Source: JACVRW01 sp963733885 | GTDB taxonomy: Bacteria > Actinomycetota > Thermoleophilia > Solirubrobacterales > Thermoleophilaceae | Direction of reading: 5' to 3' | DNA: 64,000 bases | Assembly: GCA_963733885.1 (NCBI GenBank) | Contig: CAVTES010000016.1 | Location: 43,285 to 107,284, forward strand | Part shown: in pieces, positions 19,214 to 28,334 of the stretch | Position numbering within the stretch: position 1 is the stretch's first letter | Layout: each line of letters starts with the position of its first letter | Made by a program: the position numbers and the translations under genes | Notes under the pieces: model-generated | What the model was told of the DNA's origin: nothing | The model's database searches: none | What the model saw: the letters and a program-made list of their open reading frames with translations, nothing else

Positions 19214-19232
19214 TTCACCCGAATCGAGTGAT
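19214..19232. promoter_or_regulatory. 19-bp palindrome, candidate operator (copy 5)
   Basis: TTCACCCGAATCGAGTGAT, with the same centre GAATCG as copy 1. It is in the 74-bp divergent region between the LAL regulator (20 bp from its longest start) and the receiver gene (35 bp from its start), so it could give autoregulation. Confidence 0.6.
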
Positions 19233-19267
19233 GCCGGGCCGGCGGTCGGGGGCTTACCGTCTCTGGA

Positions 19268-19663
19268 ATGAGTGCGCCCGCCCAAGACCGGGTCGGAGTG
19301 CTCGCCGTCGATGACCAATCGATCTTCCTCGACGTCGCCCGGGACGTCGTGGTGGCCACACCGGGCTTTCGCTGGGTTGGCGGCGCCACATCCGGCGAGG
19401 AGGCGCTCGCCGCTGTCGGGGAGCTCGAGCCGGAATTCGTGCTCCTCGACGTGCGAATGCCCGGGATGGACGGCATCGAGACCGCCCGTCGGATCTGCGC
19501 GCGCCATCCCGACGTTGTGGTCGTGCTCGTCTCCGTCGAGGAGAGTCCGGCCATCAGCTCCGACATCGAGGGTTCAGGCGCGGCGGCGCTTGTCCGGAAG
19601 CGGGAGTTTGGCCCGGCGATGCTCCGCCGGCTGTGGGGGACCTATAGGAAGCCGAACGTCTAG
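19268..19663 (+). CDS. Stand-alone receiver-domain response regulator
   Basis: 131 residues that make up only a CheY-like receiver. The acidic pair is in VLAVDDQSIF, the phospho-acceptor Asp in VLLDVRMPGMDG near residue 60, a Ser in VLVSVEE takes the Thr switch position, and KRE holds the conserved Lys. There is no DNA-binding domain, so it would act through a protein partner. The gene follows the palindrome at 19214 and converges with the sensor kinase gene (3-4 bp overlap of stop codons). It may be a phosphate shuttle or sink for that kinase, which is inference. Confidence 0.85.
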   Translation: MSAPAQDRVGVLAVDDQSIFLDVARDVVVATPGFRWVGGATSGEEALAAVGELEPEFVLLDVRMPGMDGIETARRICARHPDVVVVLVSVEESPAISSDIEGSGAAALVRKREFGPAMLRRLWGTYRKPNV

Positions 19664-21489
19664 GGGGCGGGAACCGGGATCGTCCCCGCAACGACGGTTC
19701 CCGCTCCCGGCGTGGAGCGAATCTCGAGTTCGCCGCCTACCGCCGCGATCCGGTCGCGCATGTTCATGAGCCCGTTGCCTGCGGCCGCGTCCCCGACCTC
19801 GAACCCGGGGCCGTCGTCTCGAACCTCGAAACGCAGACCGCCGTTGCGGTTGAGGAGGATCGAGACCGAGCCCGCATCCGGCGCGTGCTTGGCGACGTTC
19901 TGCAGCGCCTCGATGCAGCAGAAATACGTGGCCGTCTCCACCTCTTTCGGGCAGCGGTCTGAGCCCGCGATCTCTACCCGCGTGGGCACGGGGGATTCGA
20001 GCGCAGCGGTGCGAATGGCGTCGGACAGGCCTCGCGCCGCGAGCAGTGAGGGATAGACCCCCGCCGCCAGAGACCTGAGCTCGTCGAGCGCGAGGTCGAT
20101 TTCGTCCCCGAGACGGCGAAGCATGCTTCTGGCCTGGCCCGGATCCACCCCCATCGTCTCATCGGCGAGCTCGAGCCGGATCCGAAGGGCCACGAGCCGC
20201 TGCTGGCCACCGTCATGCAGATCGCGTTCAATTCGACGGCGCTCGTCATCCGCCGCGGCGAGGATGCGAGCCCGCGACTCGCGCAACTCGGTCAGTGAAC
20301 TCTCCACGCGGGCCGCCAGACGTCGATTGTGGTCCCAGATGAAAGCGTACGCTCCGACAGCCTCAACGAATGCGCGCTGTTCGCCCAGGGCGGCATCATG
20401 GACGACCGCCCCCAGGGGCTCGTCGTCATCCAGGATCAGCGTTGCGAGGCGGCCGGAGGTCGGGGGAGGCAAGGACGTCGCCTTTCCATCGACGTCAACC
20501 CAACCACCGCCCCCCTCCCGGCGCCAGAACGCCAGCTCGACCGTCGGGTCTGCCAACGTCGCCGCGATCAGATCACGACGCTGCGCCGGGCCGCTCCGGC
20601 TCAGAAGCCCGTGGGCCAGGGCCACCAGGGAGTCGGCGGTAGTGAGGCGCCAGCGGACTAGACCGATCAGGAAGGCGGCACACAGCGCCGGCAGGCTGAG
20701 CAGTGCGACGGTCGTGGCCGCGTTGATGGTCGATTCGTCGGCACCGCCGCGGCGCAGGCCGATTACGGCGGCGACGGAGAGCAGATGGAGCATGGCGAAG
20801 ATGAGCACGGGGACCAGCGTCCTGCGCATCAGCCAGGTGGCGCGGCGGATGCGATCCGCCAGACGGATGACCACCGCCACGAGGATCAGCGAGGCGAGCG
20901 CCTCGCGAAGCGGCACCACGAGGTCGTCCGCCCAGGCCGGCTCCGAGCGCAGCAGCATGAAGGCGTTCTTGGGGCAATCCGCGTCGCAGGTCGAGAACTG
21001 GGAGGGCGCGGGATACGTCTCGGTGAGGAGGGCTGTCGGCAGAAACAGCGTCGCAGCCACGGCGACCGCCGCAGCCACGAGCAAGCGCTCTGTCGCCGTA
21101 GTGAGGCGGCCCGACGGGAAGGCAAGAATCAAGCAGACCACGCCGGCCCCGACGGCCCAGCCGGCGACACGGCCGACGCTGTACAGAACGTCGTTGTCGG
21201 AGGCGGACAGCGAGACTGGAAACCAGGCCACGCCAGCGAGCACGAGCCAGCGGCCGAAGCGAGCATGGGTCCCTTCCCTCCAGGCGTACAGGCCGACGGC
21301 GATGGGCATGGCGACGATCGCCGCGTAGCGCTCCGCGAGCCCCACCTCGTGGGGCATGTCGCCGGTGAGCGCGACGACAGCCGCCGCGCCGGCGAGCAGC
21401 GCACCAGTCGCGGCCACGGCGAGCGCGGCCGGCAGGCGGATCCCGCGAAGGTCCTCCTCGGCAGGGGAAGGGTCGGAGCCCGGGAACAT
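19660..21489 (-). CDS. Sensor histidine kinase, NarL-partner type (HisKA_3)
   Basis: 609 residues. The N-terminal half has about eight to ten membrane segments with an extracytoplasmic loop holding two cysteines (STCDADCPKN, near residue 175). It is followed by a GAF-like stretch, the dimerisation/phosphorylation helix with the His in ERDLHDGGQQRLVAL, and the ATPase with the N box NVAKHAPDAG, DDGPGFEVGD and GLMNMRDRI. This is the kinase class that pairs with LuxR/NarL-type regulators, two of which lie divergently just downstream of its start. The sensed signal is unknown; the paired cysteines might be redox-active. Confidence 0.9.
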   Translation of the reverse strand: MFPGSDPSPAEEDLRGIRLPAALAVAATGALLAGAAAVVALTGDMPHEVGLAERYAAIVAMPIAVGLYAWREGTHARFGRWLVLAGVAWFPVSLSASDNDVLYSVGRVAGWAVGAGVVCLILAFPSGRLTTATERLLVAAAVAVAATLFLPTALLTETYPAPSQFSTCDADCPKNAFMLLRSEPAWADDLVVPLREALASLILVAVVIRLADRIRRATWLMRRTLVPVLIFAMLHLLSVAAVIGLRRGGADESTINAATTVALLSLPALCAAFLIGLVRWRLTTADSLVALAHGLLSRSGPAQRRDLIAATLADPTVELAFWRREGGGGWVDVDGKATSLPPPTSGRLATLILDDDEPLGAVVHDAALGEQRAFVEAVGAYAFIWDHNRRLAARVESSLTELRESRARILAAADDERRRIERDLHDGGQQRLVALRIRLELADETMGVDPGQARSMLRRLGDEIDLALDELRSLAAGVYPSLLAARGLSDAIRTAALESPVPTRVEIAGSDRCPKEVETATYFCCIEALQNVAKHAPDAGSVSILLNRNGGLRFEVRDDGPGFEVGDAAAGNGLMNMRDRIAAVGGELEIRSTPGAGTVVAGTIPVPAP

Positions 21490-21605
21490 CCTTGTACCAC
21501 CGGGCGACCCTCAGGGTGAGCCAATCCGCCCGGCGGTCAGCAAGGTACGCCATTGCACGCGGGATGTCCACAAGCGGTGCCCAGCCCGGCGATATCGTCA
21601 GCGCC

Positions 21606-22275
21606 GTGTTCCGGGTCATCCTCGGAGAGGACAGCTTCATCGTCCGTGAGGGGCTGCGAGAGATGCTTGCGGCCCAAGCGGGAGTGGATGTCGTCGCGGT
21701 CGCCGGTGACCTCGACGGACTGCTCGAGGCAGTAGGTGAGCAGGACCCCGACGTCGTCATCACGGACATCCGGATGCCGCCGTCACACACCGACGAAGGC
21801 ATTCAGGCGGCGACCACGCTGCGGACCTCCCCACCCACACGTAGGCGTGGTGGTGCTCAGCCAGTATTCGCACCCGGCCTACGTGCTCGCGCTTCTGGAG
21901 TCGGGCTCCGACGGTCGCGCCTACCTGCTCAAGGAACGGGTGCACGACCTAGGGCAGCTGATCTCAGCCATCCAGGCGGTGGCCGAAGGCAGATCGGTGA
22001 TCGACCCGAAGATCGTCGAGGTGCTGGTGGCGGCGAGGGCACGCGCAGAACGCTCACCGCTCGCCGATCTCACTGAGCGCGAGCGAAGCGTGCTGGCCGA
22101 GATCGCGCAGGGGAAGAGCAATATCGCAATCGCCGAGGCTCTGCAGCTTTCGAAGCGCGCCGTGGAGAAGCACACTCATTCGATCTTCGCAAAGCTCGGA
22201 CTCGCGAGCTCGGCGGAGGTCAGCAAGCGCGTTAGAGCCGCCTTGCTGTTCCTGGCGGAGGACTCCTCCGACTAG
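21606..22275 (+). CDS. NarL/FixJ-family response regulator, frameshifted
   Basis: About 223 codons: a receiver domain (RVILGEDSFIVREGL, phospho-acceptor Asp in VVITDIRMPP, Lys in AYLLKERV) and a LuxR-type HTH (LTERERSVLAEIAQGKSNIAIAEAL). The start is taken at GTG 21606, giving the usual five residues before the first strand. The frame breaks at a CCCC run (21829-21832): removing one C gives RTSHPHVGVVVLSQY, which matches the paralogue at 22377. A homopolymer error is the likely cause. It is divergent from the sensor kinase, its probable partner, and is a candidate for binding the shared palindrome. Confidence 0.85.
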
Positions 22276-22376
22276 CGCGCAGGGGAGCGTCTTACTGAGC
22301 GCTAGCCGTTCCGGCGATGTAAAGATCCCGATAACCGCACTCGGCCGTGGCCGAAGCGGCCGGATATCGTCTTGGT

Positions 22377-23126
22377 GTGCCCATCACGGTGGCCCTGGGC
22401 GAGGACAGCCTCATCGTCAGGGAAGGCATTCAGCAGCTGCTCGCGACGGAACCTGACATCGAGGTCGTGGCTTCGTGCGCAGACCTCGATTCGCTGCTCG
22501 AGGCCGTTGAGGCGGTGGGGCCGGACGTCGTTGTCACCGACATCCGCATGCCCCCGACCGAGACCGACGAGGGGATACGAATCGCGGCCATGCTGCGCGA
22601 GTCACACCCGACGACCGGCGTGCTCGTCCTGAGCCAGTACGCCGCGCCGAGTTACGCGCTGGCGTTGTTCGCCTCCGGGTCGGACTCGCGGGCGTACTTG
22701 CTGAAGCAACGCGTCCACAACCGCGCGGAGTTGGTGTCGGCGATCAGGTCGGTGGCGTCCGGGGGGTCGGTGATCGATCCGAAGGTAGTCGAGTCCCTCG
22801 TCGCCGCACGGGCGCGCTCCGAGCGGTCGCCGCTCGCGACGCTCACGCCGCGTGAGCGCGACGTCTTGGCGGAGATCGCCCGCGGCAGGAGCAACACCGC
22901 GATCGCGGAGTCTTTGGTGCTGACCAAGCGCGCGGTGGAGAAGCACATCAACTCGATCTTCCTGAAGCTGAACCTGTCCGGGGCCGAAGAAGTGAGCAAG
23001 CGGGTCACGGCCACGCTCGTGTTCCTATGTGAGGCTGAGCAGGCGCCATCCGCCACGGGGTCCAATTCGGGGTCCAAACCGAGGGGAACGGAGAGCACCC
23101 AAGACCTCTCGAACCCGCACGGTTAA
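22377..23126 (+). CDS. NarL/FixJ-family response regulator
   Basis: About 249 residues, closely similar to the preceding regulator (VALGEDSLIVREGIQQLL; VVVTDIRMPPTETDEGIRIA; LTPRERDVLAEIARGRSNTAIAESL), so the two arose by tandem duplication. GTG 22377 is preferred to GTG 22347, because it places the first receiver strand right after the start. The receiver keeps DD-equivalent acids, the phospho-Asp and the Lys. A 25-residue Ser/Thr/Gly-rich C-terminal tail follows the HTH. Two near-identical outputs next to one kinase suggest branched or competing signalling, which is inference. Confidence 0.9.
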   Translation: MPITVALGEDSLIVREGIQQLLATEPDIEVVASCADLDSLLEAVEAVGPDVVVTDIRMPPTETDEGIRIAAMLRESHPTTGVLVLSQYAAPSYALALFASGSDSRAYLLKQRVHNRAELVSAIRSVASGGSVIDPKVVESLVAARARSERSPLATLTPRERDVLAEIARGRSNTAIAESLVLTKRAVEKHINSIFLKLNLSGAEEVSKRVTATLVFLCEAEQAPSATGSNSGSKPRGTESTQDLSNPHG

Positions 23127-23171
23127 GCCAAGCGGGCGCGCCGCTCGTAGCGACGCGCCGCGCTGGTGTCA

Positions 23172-23618
23172 CTACTCCTCGGGAATGAGGCCCAGCTGCT
23201 TGAGGGCGGTGACGCCGTCGTCGAGGCCGGTCTCCTCGGTGATCAGCCCGTCTTCGACCTTTAGCACAGTGGTGCCGGTGAACTCCATCCTCTTGCCGGT
23301 GCCCGCCGGAAGGGATCCGACGGGGATGTCGTCGAAGGCGTCGCCAGTGTGCGTGCCGCCGCCCTTCCACTGTCCGACGACGTAGTCGCCCTCGGCGATG
23401 AGATCGGCCGTGCCCTGAAACCCCAGGTCCGGGAACGCGGCGCGGAACTTCGTGGCGAAGTCGCGCACCTCGTCGCGGCCGCGGCAAGGCGCGTGCATGG
23501 AGTACTCGAAGCGGATATCGGGAGCGGCCAACTCCTCGATGACATCGGGGTTGTAGTCGGCGCTCCAGAGTTCTGCGAACCAGCGCCCGACGACGGCCTT
23601 GTTGTCTTCAGCGGACAT
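23172..23618 (-). CDS. SnoaL-like ester cyclase/NTF2-fold protein
   Basis: 148 residues with a complete SnoaL-like pattern: NKAVVGRWFAELW at the start, FRAAFPDLGFQGTADLIAEGDYVVGQW in the middle, and VLKVEDGLITEETGLDDGVTALKQLGL at the end. Members include polyketide cyclases but most are of unknown function. The start ATG is at 23618. It is a single gene, convergent with the second response regulator and divergent from the amidohydrolase. Three more NTF2-fold genes occur at 49602, 56046 and 56445; this one is closest to the 49602 copy in layout. Confidence 0.8.
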   Translation of the reverse strand: MSAEDNKAVVGRWFAELWSADYNPDVIEELAAPDIRFEYSMHAPCRGRDEVRDFATKFRAAFPDLGFQGTADLIAEGDYVVGQWKGGGTHTGDAFDDIPVGSLPAGTGKRMEFTGTTVLKVEDGLITEETGLDDGVTALKQLGLIPEE

Positions 23619-23909
23619 GTGTGCCTCGCTTTACGGTTGCTGATAGGTAGCCCCGTAGCCCGGCGTTGCCGCGCGATCGTGCGGGCTCGGGACGTCTGCT
23701 GGGATAAGACGAACGAGGCGGCTCGGGCGTGAGGTTTGCCCTCGCCAAACGAATCGTCAGGCTCTCCGTGATGCTGACGAGGACAAGCACTTCCGCGCGA
23801 AGTCGGCGTTCAAGGCTGTGCTTCATTGCCTTCGGGGTTGACTCTCGACATCTCTTCGCGCAAACGTTTGCATAACGGCGGCCGGCGGACCGAAGAGAGG
23901 AGTGGTCTC
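23619..23909. other. Divergent intergenic region, no gene seen
   Basis: 291 bp between two divergent genes. I see no credible coding frame, tRNA or strong hairpin. A GAGAGGAG ribosome binding site for the amidohydrolase lies at its right end, 7 nt before ATG 23910. Promoters for both flanking genes should be here, but no clear -35/-10 pair stands out. Confidence 0.5.
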
Positions 23910-25653
23910 ATGCCCGATGGGTCTTGGCGCTGGAAGGTGACGAGGCAGAACGCCGAACACCGTGGGCGCAGGCTATGGCGAACGGGCACCGTCGCCGCCG
24001 CAACGGTGGCGGCGATTGCCTCCACCGCGATGCTCGCCAACGCGATCGGACGAGACGATGGACGAGACGGGCGCGTGGACCTCGACGACCTCGGCGTTCC
24101 GGACACCGTCCTGTACGACGGCAAGATCTCTACGGTCGACGCGAGGAACTCGGTCGTGGAAGCGATCGCGATCCGCGACGGGGAGATCCTGGCCACCGGC
24201 CGGAGCAGGTCGATCAAGGCGATGGCCGAGCGGGGCACGACGGTCATCAACCTGCGCGGGCGGCGCGTGCTCCCCGGGCTGATCGACGGGCATCTGCACG
24301 GGATGCGCGAGGGCTACCACTGCTGGACGCAGGTGGTGCGGCTCGACCTCGTCACCGAGCGTGCCGCGGCGCTCGCCGCGTACCGGGAAAAGGCCGACGA
24401 GCTGCAGGACGGCAGATGGATCTGGACGACGGCCGGCGGGTGGAACCTGGCCCAGCTCGACGACCCCACGATCTTCACGTTCGACGAGCTGACGGCCGCG
24501 GCACCGAGGAACCCCCTGTGGATCACCGGCAGTGGCTTCGCCGGGCCACGGGTCAACCAGGCCACGCTCGACCTGCTCGGCCTTACCGCCGGATCGCCGG
24601 GGGTCGAGCTCGGCCCCGACGGCAGGCCGACGGGCCGGCTGACCGGCGCGGCCAGCGCGGCGGCGAACACGGCCATCATCGCTCAGCTCGACGCCCTTGG
24701 GATCGACGGCGAGGCCGAATGCCTGGCGGACTTCATCACCGAAGCCAACGGCCGCGGCCTGACGGCGTGGAAGGACGCCGGCGGCAACACCGCCCCCTGG
24801 AGCACGATCGGGGCGATCAACGAGGGCCTCCACGTCGAAGAGGGCGCGATGCAGCTGTACCGCGATCGCGGCCTCAACGCGCGCATCGCCTTCAACGCAA
24901 TGAGCAACTACCAGGGCTTCGCGCGACAGCTCGAGGACACGAGAAACACGATCGGCTTCCTCGGCGATGACATGTTCAGGTACATGGGCCCGGGCGAGGA
25001 CATGATGCCCGACGATCCCGACTTCCAGGACTTCACGCGCTACAGCGCCGGCAAGCGGCTCAGCGTCGAGACCCACGTTGGGGCCCTCGATCCGCTCCTC
25101 GACGGGTTCGAGGCCGGCAACGACGTCTACCCGGTCGACAAACTCAAGTGGCGCATCGCGCACCCCGGGAACGGGGAGCCCACCGACGAGCAATTGGAGC
25201 GTGCCGAGCAGGCTCGGGGTGGGCTGGGCGCTGACGTTCTCGGCGGTCAGGAACGGCGCAACGGGTCCCCGCTTCCGCAGCACGATGCAAAACAGCGAGC
25301 ACATGTGCCTGGCAACCGACGCCATGAACGTCGCGCCGTGGGCGCCGTTCCAGAGCCTCTGGTACGTCACGAGCGGCCAGACCCTGCTTCCGGGCGTACA
25401 GGGCGTGCCGCCGGAGCAGCGGCTCACGCGCGCGGAGGCGCTGCGCCACGCGACGGTCGAGTGCGGCTGGTTCATCGACCAAGACGGCCGTGTGGGATCG
25501 CTGCAGCCCGGCTGGCACGCTGATCTGATCGTGCTGAGCGACGACTACTTCAGGGTCGCCGACAACGCGATCAAGGACCTCCGCTCGAACCTGACGATCG
25601 TCGACGGGCGCATCGTGCACGCGGACGGCGCGTTCTCGCGCTACGCCGAGTGA
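23910..25653 (+). CDS. Exported amidohydrolase-3 (YtcJ-like), frameshifted
   Basis: Metal-dependent hydrolase of the YtcJ-like amidohydrolase family, about 580 codons. Start ATG 23910 follows GAGAGGAG; an N-terminal GRRLWRTGTVAAATVAAIAS segment looks like a signal peptide or anchor, possibly Tat. The first metal site HxH is in LPGLIDGHLHGM. The frame shifts near 25205-25215, after PTDEQLERA, and continues with RLGVGWALTFSAVRNG to the typical C-terminus (GSLQPGWHADLIVL, IVDGRIVHADG). Both halves belong to one domain, so an indel error is likely. The substrate is unknown. Confidence 0.8.
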
Positions 25654-25686
25654 ATCGTCATTCACGCATCGGGCTCGCTGCCCTGG

Positions 25687-26316
25687 TCAGCGGGGTTCGG
25701 CAGGCCTGGCGCCCTGCAGGACGCGACGAGCCTTCAAGGTCAACTCGCCCCCGACCTGCCCGTAGCGCTCCGGAGTCAGGAACCCCTTCTCGCGCGCCAG
25801 AAACACCTGATCCCGAACGTACGTGCGGTCCCACCGCGGGTTCGCGGCGGCGATGTCGGCTATTGGCGAACGGCTGCCTTGGCGGACCAGGTCCACGTAC
25901 AGCTTCGCGAAGGCGGCCAGGTGCACATCTGGGTCCGGACGCATTCCCGTGGCGAACACGCGGCCCGTGGCACGCTTCCAGCGGCTCCGCCGGTCGCCGG
26001 CGAAAGCCGCTTCGGCGAGCCCCGTCATCGGGTCGGCCACTGGTTCGCTCATGCCGCGGGACACGCGCAGGAAGTGACGCGCGTCGGTCGGACTCACGCT
26101 GCGCAGCGCCTCGGCGGTCAATGGGGACACCGGGACCCGCTGGCTGCCGCCGTCTCGTTTGAGCGCCCTGTGCAGGTCGCGCTCGGCGAACCTGGTACGC
26201 GTGCGGAGGACAATGCGAACCTCGACCAGTGTGGGCTCGCCGTCCTCATTGACGAAGCGGTAGTACGCGTCCCAGTCGGGGTCGGGGGTGCCGTCCGTCT
26301 CGAGCGGCAGCTTCAC
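25687..26316 (-). CDS. Hypothetical protein with putative C-terminal HTH
   Basis: 209 residues I do not recognise as a named family. The N-terminal part is acidic (PDPDWDAYYRFVNEDGEPTLVEVRI); the C-terminal part (RSPIADIAAANPRWDRTYVRDQVFLAREKGFLTPE) has the spacing of a helix-turn-helix, and GGELTLKARRVL follows, as in many actinobacterial hypothetical proteins linked to replication or mobile regions. The start at 26316 is GTG; the open frame extends upstream with a plausible LSEATPDW stretch beginning at CTG, so the true N-terminus may be about 24 residues longer. It is convergent with the amidohydrolase. Confidence 0.6.
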   Translation of the reverse strand: MKLPLETDGTPDPDWDAYYRFVNEDGEPTLVEVRIVLRTRTRFAERDLHRALKRDGGSQRVPVSPLTAEALRSVSPTDARHFLRVSRGMSEPVADPMTGLAEAAFAGDRRSRWKRATGRVFATGMRPDPDVHLAAFAKLYVDLVRQGSRSPIADIAAANPRWDRTYVRDQVFLAREKGFLTPERYGQVGGELTLKARRVLQGARPAEPR

Positions 26317-26465
26317 CCACGCCGCCGTGCCGAGTTCGAGGACCCGTTCGCGTCGCTCGGTCCAGTCGGGGGTTGCCTCGCTCAGCTGCTCAGCATCCTT
26401 CGGGGGAGGGGGGTGATGCCGCGGCCTCCGCGGATCGTACTCGGAAGAGGGGCTCGGACGTCCGG

Positions 26466-27104
26466 CTACGGCCGGTGCTGCTCCGTCGCCAGCCGCAGCC
26501 CCAGGGCGACCAGGACCGTCCCGGTCACCGCCTCGATGCTCCGGCGCACGCGCGAGCCCCGGAGCGCGTCGCCAAGGCGGTGGATGGCCGTCGCGTACAG
26601 GACCAGCCAGAGCCAGGTCAGCAGGCAGAAGAGCAGGCCCAGGGCCAGCATCAGCCAGAAGGAGGGGCCGGCGTGCGTGGTGCCGAACTGCGGCAGCAGG
26701 CTCGTGAAGAACGCAGCCATCTTCGGATTACCCAGGTCGCTGATCAGTCCCTGCCGGTAGGCCGTCGCGGAGGGCAGCCTCCGACCCTCCCCGGCGCCGC
26801 GGTCGAGCGTCGTTGAGTCGCCGCGGAGCGCGGCGGCGAGCGCCTGCAGCCCGAGGTAGACCAGGTAGGCGGCGCCCGCGAACTTCAGGGCAAGGAAGGC
26901 GGGCTCGGACGCCACGAGCAGCGCGGTGATCCCGGCGCTCGCGGCGAGGGTCCAGCACGCCTGTCCCGTCACGACCCCGGACGCCGTCAGGACGCCCGCC
27001 CTTCGTCCGCCCATGAGCGCGGCGCGGATGGTCACGGCCGTGTCGGGGCCCGGCGTGACGATCACCAGCACTGCGACACCGAGGAACGCGAGCAGGCCAT
27101 CCAT
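26466..27104 (-). CDS. LysE/RhtB-family amino acid exporter
   Basis: 212 residues, six membrane segments. The family signature VTPGPDTAVTIRAALMGGRRAG at residues 17-38 and GLQALAAALRG around residue 85 are typical of RhtB/LysE efflux proteins, which export amino acids such as homoserine, threonine or lysine. It is 18 bp from the MFS gene on the same strand and likely co-transcribed with it. The substrate cannot be told from sequence. Confidence 0.88.
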   Translation of the reverse strand: MDGLLAFLGVAVLVIVTPGPDTAVTIRAALMGGRRAGVLTASGVVTGQACWTLAASAGITALLVASEPAFLALKFAGAAYLVYLGLQALAAALRGDSTTLDRGAGEGRRLPSATAYRQGLISDLGNPKMAAFFTSLLPQFGTTHAGPSFWLMLALGLLFCLLTWLWLVLYATAIHRLGDALRGSRVRRSIEAVTGTVLVALGLRLATEQHRP

Positions 27105-27122
27105 GTCCGTACCGATTCTCCA

Positions 27123-28277
27123 CTAGTCAGCAATCGCGGCGGCCGGCCGCGCGGGCCGCCGCTCGCCGGCCGCTCGCCGGGCCAGCGCGAACACCGCGGC
27201 GGCCCCCAGCGTCAGCGAGCCCAGGGCCCAGGGCAGCGAGATCGCGTCGGCCATGAAGCCGATCAGGGGCGGGCCTGCGAGGAAGCCGAGCGAGCCCATC
27301 GAGGAGACGGCGGCGATCGCCGGCCCGGGCGGCGTGTCGGGCTGCCGGCCGGCGGCGCTGAACATGAGCGGCACGCCGTTCGACACGCCCAGACCGATCA
27401 CGAACAGCCCGGCGAGCGCGGCGGCCGGCTCGGCGACCAGCAGCATCGCCGCCAGCGGGATCCCGGTGAGGAGCGCGCCCCAGCGCAGCAGGGTCACCGG
27501 GCCCGCCAGGCGGTTGATCCAGTCGCCGAATAGCCGGCCCACCGTCATGCCGGCCGTGAAGAACGCGAACGCCAGCGCAGCCACGCCCGTCTCGGTGCCG
27601 AGGTCCTGGCTCAGGTAGAGCCCGCCCCAGTCGGCCATCGCGCCCTCCGTGAGCATCACCAGGAGGCACAGGACCGCCAGCAGCGCGACCCCGCGCGACG
27701 GAAGCGTGAAGCGCGGCGCCTGCTCGCCCTCCGCCTCCGACCCCGGTCCGATTCGGCGGGCGCTTGCGACGAGCGCGAGCAGCATGAGCGCCGAAGCCAG
27801 CGCCACGGTCACGCGCGGATCCGCCCCGAGCGCGGAGAGCAGCACGGCGAAGATCGCCCCGGCCATCCCGCCGAAGGCCCACCCGGCGTGCAGCGAGGAC
27901 ATGATGGGCCGTTCCAGGCAGCGCTCGACCCCCACGCCGTGGCTGTTCATCGAGACGTCCATCGTCGCGCTGGACGCTCCCAGCACGAACAGGCCGGCCG
28001 CCACCAGCGCCGGGTGCGGGGCGAGAACCGGGAGGTTGACCGCCAGCGCGGTCGCGACGCCCCCGACCCAGACCATCCGCTCCGAGCCGTGCTTCACCAC
28101 CGCCTGCCCGGCGATCGGGAACGCCACGACCACGGCGAGAGACATCCCGGCGATGACGAGGCCCATAGCGCCCTCGGAGAGGTCGAATCGCTCCTGGATC
28201 CACGGGATCTGCGCGACCCACGTCCCGATGGCGGCGCCGTTCACGAAGAACACCGCTGTGGTGGCCCAGCGGGGCAT
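27123..28277 (-). CDS. MFS transporter, 12-span
   Basis: 384 residues, twelve hydrophobic spans. The N-terminus (RWATTAVFFVNGAAIGTWVAQIPWIQERFDLSEGAMGLVIAG) resembles the YbjJ/fucose-permease-like group of MFS proteins, and the second half begins TEGAMADWGGLYLSQDLG, also typical of that group. It is divergent from the SDR gene with a 57-bp intergenic region and is followed by the LysE gene. The substrate is unknown. Confidence 0.87.
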   Translation of the reverse strand: MPRWATTAVFFVNGAAIGTWVAQIPWIQERFDLSEGAMGLVIAGMSLAVVVAFPIAGQAVVKHGSERMVWVGGVATALAVNLPVLAPHPALVAAGLFVLGASSATMDVSMNSHGVGVERCLERPIMSSLHAGWAFGGMAGAIFAVLLSALGADPRVTVALASALMLLALVASARRIGPGSEAEGEQAPRFTLPSRGVALLAVLCLLVMLTEGAMADWGGLYLSQDLGTETGVAALAFAFFTAGMTVGRLFGDWINRLAGPVTLLRWGALLTGIPLAAMLLVAEPAAALAGLFVIGLGVSNGVPLMFSAAGRQPDTPPGPAIAAVSSMGSLGFLAGPPLIGFMADAISLPWALGSLTLGAAAVFALARRAAGERRPARPAAAIAD

Positions 28278-28334
28278 CTCACGATTCTGGCGGCGCCGTC
28301 GTCAGTTGTAGGAGCAACCAACGAGAGGAGTCGC

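Noticed and set aside
28300..28320. GTTG...CAACC repeat between MFS and SDR as an operator
   Set aside because: Arms of four to five bases only; not above chance.
27888..28334. N-terminal extension of the SDR frame over the MFS gene
   Set aside because: Antisense to MFS coding sequence; the SDR NAD-binding loop begins right after ATG 28335.
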